NCBI GenBank assembly: GCA_031265845.1
Contig: JAISCC010000153.1
Span: forward strand, 1 to 64,000
Reading direction: 5' to 3'
DNA: 64,000 nt
Origin: Treponema sp.
GTDB lineage: Bacteria; Spirochaetota; Spirochaetia; Treponematales; Breznakiellaceae
Of the stretch, positions 58,373-64,000 are shown piece by piece. Each line of letters opens with the position of its first letter. Position 1 is the stretch's first letter. The notes under the pieces are model-generated. The model did no database searches. It saw nothing but the letters and a program-made list of their open reading frames with translations, and was not told where the DNA came from. Made by a program: the position numbers and the translations under genes.

Positions 58373-59143
58373 CTATGAGTGGAAAAGGCATATTCCATAC
58401 ACTTTTTTTGCCCCCGCTTGTTTTAACACGTCGGCGCACACGTTCATGGTCGCGCCGGTTGTATACACATCGTCAAACAGTATGATTTCTTTGGGCGGAG
58501 TCCGAAAACACTGTATACGGCGCACGAGGTTGACCGCCCTTTCTTTGTATCCCAGCGTTTTCTGGGTCTGCGAGGGAAGCCGTTTAAGACAGCGATAGAC
58601 GGGCGGCGCGTCGTTTTTCTTTTCAATCAGGCGGGCGAGATATTCCATCTGATCCCAGCCTTCGCGTTTTATCTTTCCATGCCGGGCCGGAACCGGCACC
58701 AACGCCGGCTCCGTGAAATCTTCAAGAAAGAAATGCAAGGCTTCCAGCAGTTTTTCCATAAGAAAATTGCCGGCGGCTCTGTTCTTTCCAAATTTATAAG
58801 CCGATAGAAGCGTCCGGCAGGCACCGGCATAGGGGAAAATGGGGAGCAACCGATCAAAGTTGTGTTGTCGCGCTTCGTCCGGCTTTTCCGCCTGCGAGAC
58901 GCCGGACGTTTCCCTGCACCGCATACAGAGTCCATTTTCGGAAACAAGCGGTTTCCCGCATATCAAACAACGGTTTTCCAGTTCAACGGGAAATGTTCTT
59001 CTGCAACCGGCGCACAATCCATACCAAGCGTCCTCTCCGGTCACGAGCGTCTTTTTGCAGACCGCGCAACCGGCTGGAAAAAGGCATTCCCGCGCAAGCG
59101 CCGCAACACGCGCCGCGTCGCGCGCCATATCCATGCGTTTCAT
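58373..59143 (-). CDS. ComF-family phosphoribosyltransferase-like protein
   Basis: Zn-ribbon CAVCKKTLVTGEDAWYGLCAGCRRTF...CLICGKPL; VPVPARHGKIKREGWDQMEYLARL; PRT loop ILFDDVYTTGATM. Confidence 0.92.
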   Translation of the reverse strand: MKRMDMARDAARVAALARECLFPAGCAVCKKTLVTGEDAWYGLCAGCRRTFPVELENRCLICGKPLVSENGLCMRCRETSGVSQAEKPDEARQHNFDRLLPIFPYAGACRTLLSAYKFGKNRAAGNFLMEKLLEALHFFLEDFTEPALVPVPARHGKIKREGWDQMEYLARLIEKKNDAPPVYRCLKRLPSQTQKTLGYKERAVNLVRRIQCFRTPPKEIILFDDVYTTGATMNVCADVLKQAGAKKVYGICLFHS

Positions 59144-59177
59144 ACACTATGTACGGATTTAGGATGCGAGTCGCTTC

Positions 59178-60659
59178 TTACAATTTCTCAATCCTGCATA
59201 ATTCCAGTTCTTTCAGGCGTTTCTGGTCTACTTTTATATGCAGGTTTTTTTCTTGAGTTGGAATGACAAGCCCCTTCGGGCCATTTTTTGCACGGCGCAG
59301 AAATTTTAAGGGCGTGTAAAACAGATTCGCTTCCCCATTGTTGCGGCATTTGGAATAGAATACGGCAAGATTGCCCGCGTCAAGGAGGATGTCAAGCGGA
59401 TAGGACTTGCCCGCTCTTTGCTTGATGAATACATACGAGCCTGCATAATCGCGTACATGGAGCCAAAGATCATTGCCTTTAACATGGCGGCGCAACAATT
59501 CGTCGTTTTCAGCCGCATCCCGCCCCACGATGATAAGCCAGTCATGGCGCCTGAAAGAAAGCCCCGGACGCTTTGCGTCCGCTTTTCTGGTTTGAGCGGA
59601 AACGGCGCCGCCGATGACCCCGCCCGAACGATCCGCGCCGGCTCTGATCTTTTTTTGCAGTACGAGGGGATTGGTTTCGGTTAAAAGTCCCGCAAGGGTC
59701 GTTTCAAGCCGCTCAAGCTCCTTTTTTCCAGCGGCTATCTCTTCCCGCACTTCGGAAAGTCCGTTTTTCGCCTTGCGGTACTTTTCGTAATAGGCTTCCG
59801 CCTGTTGACTGGGGCTTTGTTTTGCGTCAAGCTCTATCCTGATAGTTCCGCCGGTGTAAAAATTAAGCGCATCAAGCCATGAGTCTCCCGCTTTAATGGA
59901 AGCCGCATTTGCGAGGATAATGTCCGCGTATTCCTTGAACCGGTTTGAGCCGGCGAAATCCGCTTCTTTCTCCGCGAGTTTTTCAAGGGAGGCGAACAAG
60001 CGGTTGATGCGGGTTTCAAATGTCCGCCGCGCCTGCTCGCGGAGCGCCTCAAGGGACAGTGCGCCGCCCTGTTCCGCGTAGAGCGCGTCTATTTTCTCGT
60101 TAAAAGAACCGGAACCTTCCAGATCACGGATCGCGTAGGTTTTCAGGGCGCTCTTTTTCTCTCCGGCAAGCTCTGCGGAACTTGCCGCCAGAAGCGCGGC
60201 TTCGGGGGCATAGCGTCCGCCCGTTATTTCATTCCGCTTTGGCAGCCGCCTCATAGCGTCAAGCACGGCGCCCGTCTCATCAACAGCTATCACATTAGCC
60301 GCGTTTGACCACAGCCTGACGTACAGTTTTATCTGACCGGAGCCGCCGCAACGAATGGCAAGGCGCACGATGCGGTTGTCGCCCAGTTGGACAGCCTCCT
60401 CTATCCAGCCGTTCACCACATGCGCGTTAAGAAACTGCGCAAAACGCAAAGGGTTGTCGCTTTTCGGGATGGATTTGAAGGTCTCGTGCATCCTGCACGC
60501 GCCCGGCGTCAGAGCGATGAGTATATTTTTTGTCCCCGCCTTTCCGTGTATCTTGAGGCACAGCACATCAAAGGTTGTTTGTACAATCTTTTGAATTTGG
60601 GATCCGGGCAATTCCAATTCCGAGAGAATAAGATCGATTTCTTTCCAATTTAACGACAC
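59178..60659 (-). CDS. NFACT-domain (RqcH/fibronectin-binding-like) protein
   Basis: GTG start; N-terminal NFACT-N features, coiled-coil middle, NFACT-R region SFRRHDWLIIVGRDAAENDELLRRHVKGNDLWLHVRDYAGSYVFIK. Confidence 0.88.
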   Translation of the reverse strand: MSLNWKEIDLILSELELPGSQIQKIVQTTFDVLCLKIHGKAGTKNILIALTPGACRMHETFKSIPKSDNPLRFAQFLNAHVVNGWIEEAVQLGDNRIVRLAIRCGGSGQIKLYVRLWSNAANVIAVDETGAVLDAMRRLPKRNEITGGRYAPEAALLAASSAELAGEKKSALKTYAIRDLEGSGSFNEKIDALYAEQGGALSLEALREQARRTFETRINRLFASLEKLAEKEADFAGSNRFKEYADIILANAASIKAGDSWLDALNFYTGGTIRIELDAKQSPSQQAEAYYEKYRKAKNGLSEVREEIAAGKKELERLETTLAGLLTETNPLVLQKKIRAGADRSGGVIGGAVSAQTRKADAKRPGLSFRRHDWLIIVGRDAAENDELLRRHVKGNDLWLHVRDYAGSYVFIKQRAGKSYPLDILLDAGNLAVFYSKCRNNGEANLFYTPLKFLRRAKNGPKGLVIPTQEKNLHIKVDQKRLKELELCRIEKL

Positions 60660-60935
60660 GCTTCCTCCAGTTCTGCGTGAAAACAGCGCTTTTCCCAAAA
60701 CGCGCAGAGCGACAGCTTTGGGAAAGCGGCATTAGATTTAAGGAAAAAACGAACTTTTCAGCCGCTTTTTCCAAAATAATAGCATAAACGGCGGTGCAAG
60801 AAAAGCGGCGCGGCGGTCGTAAAACAGCGCAGTTTTTTCAATATTGAAAAAGCCTCCGGTAAAATGAAAATTCTTACAATCTTTTTCTTGACAAAGCAAG
60901 ATAATATACTATAATGAAGGGAAAAGGTAGGTGTT

Positions 60936-61823
60936 ATGGACGGATTATCATTAAAAGAACGTTATGGGCATCTTTTCGGACAACTATCCGAACTTTCCCA
61001 TGCTCCGGCTAAAATCAATGAATTCAATGTGTATCAAGAAGGAAATCCAAACATCCGCAAAATGATGGATGCAATGCTTACAGAAAATTTGTTGCCAGGC
61101 TCCCGTCTTGAGGGACGGGAATATTTTGCGGACTTCTATGAACAGGTCAAGGCGGGAAAGCGAGGGTTGCTCCTTTCGGAACATTACAGCAATCTGGACT
61201 TGCCTGTTATTTTTTATCTTTTGGAGCATGATGAAAGTGATTTTGGCAAAGAAATCGCACAGAAAATCGTCGCTATTTCCGGCAAAAAACTGAATGAAGA
61301 CAACCCCTTGGTACGGGCTTATACCGAAGCCTTCACCCGCATCGTGATTTATCCCAGCCGGAGTCTTGTAAAAGTAACTGATCCGGAAGAAATCAACCGT
61401 GGCAAAAAAATCAATATGGCGGCAATGCGCGCCATGGATAGAGCTCGGGTGAACAAGCAGATAATAGCGGTGTTTCCCAGCGGCACCCGTTACAGACCCG
61501 GCAACCCGGAAACAAAGCGCGGGCTTCGTGAGATAGATTCTTATATGCGGATTTTTGACATTATGATATTCGTATCAATCAACGGCTCATGTCTGCGCCT
61601 TTCCCCCGACAACATGGAAGACATGCTTGCAGATCAGGTTTTCCATGACAAGGTTATCGTCGCCTCAAGTCCCGTGATAGAGTGCAAGCCCTTCCGCAAG
61701 GCGATCATTAATGGCATTGACTCGGCGAGTGGCATTGATCCTAAACAGGCCACCGCCGACCGTATTATGGAAACGCTTGAGGAACAACATATAAAATACG
61801 AGGCTGTGAAGGCGGCGGACTGA
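60936..61823 (+). CDS. PlsC-type acyltransferase
   Basis: HX4D motif in LSEHYSNLDLPVIF; AVFPSGTRYRPGNPETKRGLREID. Confidence 0.75.
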   Translation: MDGLSLKERYGHLFGQLSELSHAPAKINEFNVYQEGNPNIRKMMDAMLTENLLPGSRLEGREYFADFYEQVKAGKRGLLLSEHYSNLDLPVIFYLLEHDESDFGKEIAQKIVAISGKKLNEDNPLVRAYTEAFTRIVIYPSRSLVKVTDPEEINRGKKINMAAMRAMDRARVNKQIIAVFPSGTRYRPGNPETKRGLREIDSYMRIFDIMIFVSINGSCLRLSPDNMEDMLADQVFHDKVIVASSPVIECKPFRKAIINGIDSASGIDPKQATADRIMETLEEQHIKYEAVKAAD

Positions 61824-61880
61824 ACCGCGCCTTCCAAATCATCAACGGGGAGGATGGCTAACGGCCGCGAAAGAGAAAAA

Positions 61881-62480
61881 TTAGTCGCGGCTAACGGCAT
61901 CCTTTTTTTTTGCGAACACCACCTTTCTGAAGCTGAACAGATAATCGGCTAAAGAAACGTATGCCAGTATCACACAAATAATGGAAAGGACGATAACGAT
62001 GTTCTTTGTAAAAAGCGGCGGATCAAAACCAAATCGCGCGCAACTTTCCAACAAAAGCGTATAGAAACAGGTGATGATGTACGTAACGGTCTTTGTTTTT
62101 CCGCCCTTGCGCGCTCCGATGGCGACTCCCTGCTGGGCGGCCATCAGCCGTACAAAGTTGATGACAAATTCACGATACACAATCAGCAACAGGGCGAAAG
62201 GCGGCATATAGCCGCTCAAAGCAAGGCAGAAAAAAACCGTTACATTGAGTATCACATCACAGAACGGATCGAAAAGTTTGCCGAAATCGCTCACTTCATT
62301 GCGCTTTCGCGCAAAATATCCATCAAAATAATCGGTGAGTTCCGCAAAGGCAAGCAACGGGATCATGACAAACACCGACGCTTCACCGAAACGCCCCGTC
62401 CACACAGGAATAAAGTATACCAAAAAGAAAACCGGCGCAAGAAACCCCCGCAACCATGTAAATTTATCCGCTAGTTTCAT
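61881..62480 (-). CDS. CDP-alcohol phosphatidyltransferase (PgsA-like)
   Basis: DYFDGYFARKRNEVSDFGKLFDPFCD, the CDP-alcohol phosphotransferase motif; multi-TM. Confidence 0.88.
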   Translation of the reverse strand: MKLADKFTWLRGFLAPVFFLVYFIPVWTGRFGEASVFVMIPLLAFAELTDYFDGYFARKRNEVSDFGKLFDPFCDVILNVTVFFCLALSGYMPPFALLLIVYREFVINFVRLMAAQQGVAIGARKGGKTKTVTYIITCFYTLLLESCARFGFDPPLFTKNIVIVLSIICVILAYVSLADYLFSFRKVVFAKKKDAVSRD

Positions 62481-62502
62481 ACAAGAAGTATACTCCTATC
62501 CA

Positions 62503-64000
62503 TCAAGATTGTGAAGCGCTATCATCGCCCAAAACATCCATCACTTCATCAAGCGTAGCGCAGGCTAGGCAACGGCGGACTTTTTCTTCGGCTTCTTTTC
62601 GTGAGATGCTGGTGATCGCCCGTTTAACGCCGCCTATGGCGCTTGGGATCATACTCAGTTCGGTTATACCCATGCCGACAAGCGCCTGGCTAAGCAGGGG
62701 ATCTCCCGCCATATCACCGCAGACGCTGATGGGAATGCCCGCCTTGCGCGCGGCGTCAGCGGACATCTTGATCGCCCGCAAGACCGCAACTTGACAGGCG
62801 TTCGCAAGTTCCGATAACGCGTTGTTCCCCCGATCAGCGGCCATGATGTATTGAGACAGATCGTTTGAACCAATGCTGAAAAAATCAGACGCCGCCGCAA
62901 GTGTATCCGCCATGATCGCCGCCGCAGGGGTTTCCACCATTATCCCAAACGGAACGGGCCATACATGCGCAATCCCATCTCGCTCAAGCTCCACATGGAC
63001 GTTTGCAAGCGTTTCTTTGCAGAAGAGGACTTCTTCCACCGTACTTATCATAGGCGCCATGATCTTTATCGTAAAACCAACGCCCGCCCTAAGTATGGAT
63101 CGTAGTTGTCCGGCGAAAAGCTGTCTTTCTCTTTGGCAGAACCGTATCCCGCGCACACCGAGGAAGGGATTGTCTTCTTCTTTTCTTGAAAGCCACGCAA
63201 GAGGTTTGTCGCCGCCTATGTCAAGGGTGCGGATGGCAACCGGATCATTAGGGAAAAACGCCAGAATTTCTTTGAGCGTGGCGATTTGAGTCTCTTCATC
63301 CGGCGCATTCGGACGGGAAAGAAAAAGAAATTCCGTACGTAAAAGTCCAATGCCTTCGGCGTTGGACTCGGCGGCTCTTTTTGCATCCCGCTTTTCGCCT
63401 ACATTAGCGCGGACATGTATCTTCGCCCCATCTGTTGTAACGGCGTCTTTTTTGCTGTCCTCAAAATCCCGCCTCTTTTTCTCTTCCCAGCCGGCGATCT
63501 TCTTTTTGAATCCGGACTGTGTCTGCGCGTCAGGGTCAATCGTAACCGAACAATTCTTTCCGTCAATGATGACGAGCGTTCCGTTTTCTATGCTTTCGTC
63601 AAGGCGATAACCCGATATGCCGGGAATGCCAAGCGCTTTAGCCAGAATCGCAGTGTGAGATGTCGCGCCGCCTGTTTCGCTCAAAATGCCGCGAATTCTG
63701 TTTTCAAAGCGGACAATCATGGAAGGCTGCGCTTCCCTGGCGGCAAGGATGATGTCGCCGGAATCTTCGGAGTCCGCGCCATCCTGTCTGGTAAGGACGG
63801 CAAGTACGCGGGAAGCCACATCATTGATATCAGCAGCCCGTTGTGGAAGATAGTCGCCGGGCAGTTTGCGGTACTCTAGCGCCAGTTTGTTCATTTTTTG
63901 CTGATACAGGGACGCGGCGTCCACTTTTTCCGTACGTATAGCTTTCTTTACCTCATCAATGAGGTCGTCATCCATCAGAATAAGTTTTTGCGCATTGAAA
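62503..64000 (-). CDS. ptsI: Phosphoenolpyruvate-protein phosphotransferase (PTS enzyme I), 5' end outside window
   Basis: GGATSHTAILAKALGIPGI, GIGLLRTEFLFLSR, SIGSNDLSQYIMAADRGN, SVCGDMAGDPL; frame open past 63975 (FNAQKLILMDDDLIDEV). Confidence 0.94.
   Translation of the reverse strand, partial: FNAQKLILMDDDLIDEVKKAIRTEKVDAASLYQQKMNKLALEYRKLPGDYLPQRAADINDVASRVLAVLTRQDGADSEDSGDIILAAREAQPSMIVRFENRIRGILSETGGATSHTAILAKALGIPGISGYRLDESIENGTLVIIDGKNCSVTIDPDAQTQSGFKKKIAGWEEKKRRDFEDSKKDAVTTDGAKIHVRANVGEKRDAKRAAESNAEGIGLLRTEFLFLSRPNAPDEETQIATLKEILAFFPNDPVAIRTLDIGGDKPLAWLSRKEEDNPFLGVRGIRFCQRERQLFAGQLRSILRAGVGFTIKIMAPMISTVEEVLFCKETLANVHVELERDGIAHVWPVPFGIMVETPAAAIMADTLAAASDFFSIGSNDLSQYIMAADRGNNALSELANACQVAVLRAIKMSADAARKAGIPISVCGDMAGDPLLSQALVGMGITELSMIPSAIGGVKRAITSISRKEAEEKVRRCLACATLDEVMDVLGDDSASQS

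Noticed and set aside
58281-58598. Plus-strand ORF directly after the HTH gene, considered as a toxin-like partner
   Set aside because: It overlaps the comF-family gene antisense and has no recognisable domain.

Overview
The window reads as a chromosomal segment of a spirochaete, probably Treponema-like. This is an inference from two FlaB-type flagellins with FlaG/FliD, a V-type ATPase and Bat-type VWA genes; no phylogeny was run. Most of it is core or housekeeping content: exonuclease III, rhomboid, Bat/DUF58 operon, sugar ABC transporter with GntR-type regulator, ClpB, GlgP, heterodimeric ABC exporter, TsaB/TsaE, GH36 alpha-galactosidase, flagellar filament genes, V-ATPase membrane/stalk genes, PTS IIA, SecG, ComF, NFACT protein, acyltransferase, PgsA-like and PTS EI. 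The accessory signals that stand out are: (1) two RAYT/Y1-type transposase copies associated with a dispersed near-palindrome GTGTCTGACACC, one copy bounded by a perfect 17-bp inverted repeat; (2) three intergenic homopolymeric G/C tracts, each exactly 15 nt; (3) a lipoprotein locus (16.9-21.2 kb) with InlB-type repeats, a 78-bp tandem beta-helix repeat, a paralogue and a vestigial third copy; (4) a solitary HTH regulator preceded by three GTCTATATAGAC-like sites spaced 31 and 33 bp; (5) a junction of IS1-, IS630- and IS30-type transposase fragments next to a visibly GC-richer MoxR-DUF58-DUF4129-like cluster; (6) several strong hairpins, including a 16-bp perfect stem inside an ABC exporter gene. 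No CRISPR array, rRNA or convincing tRNA was found. All calls are by eye; no database search was run.
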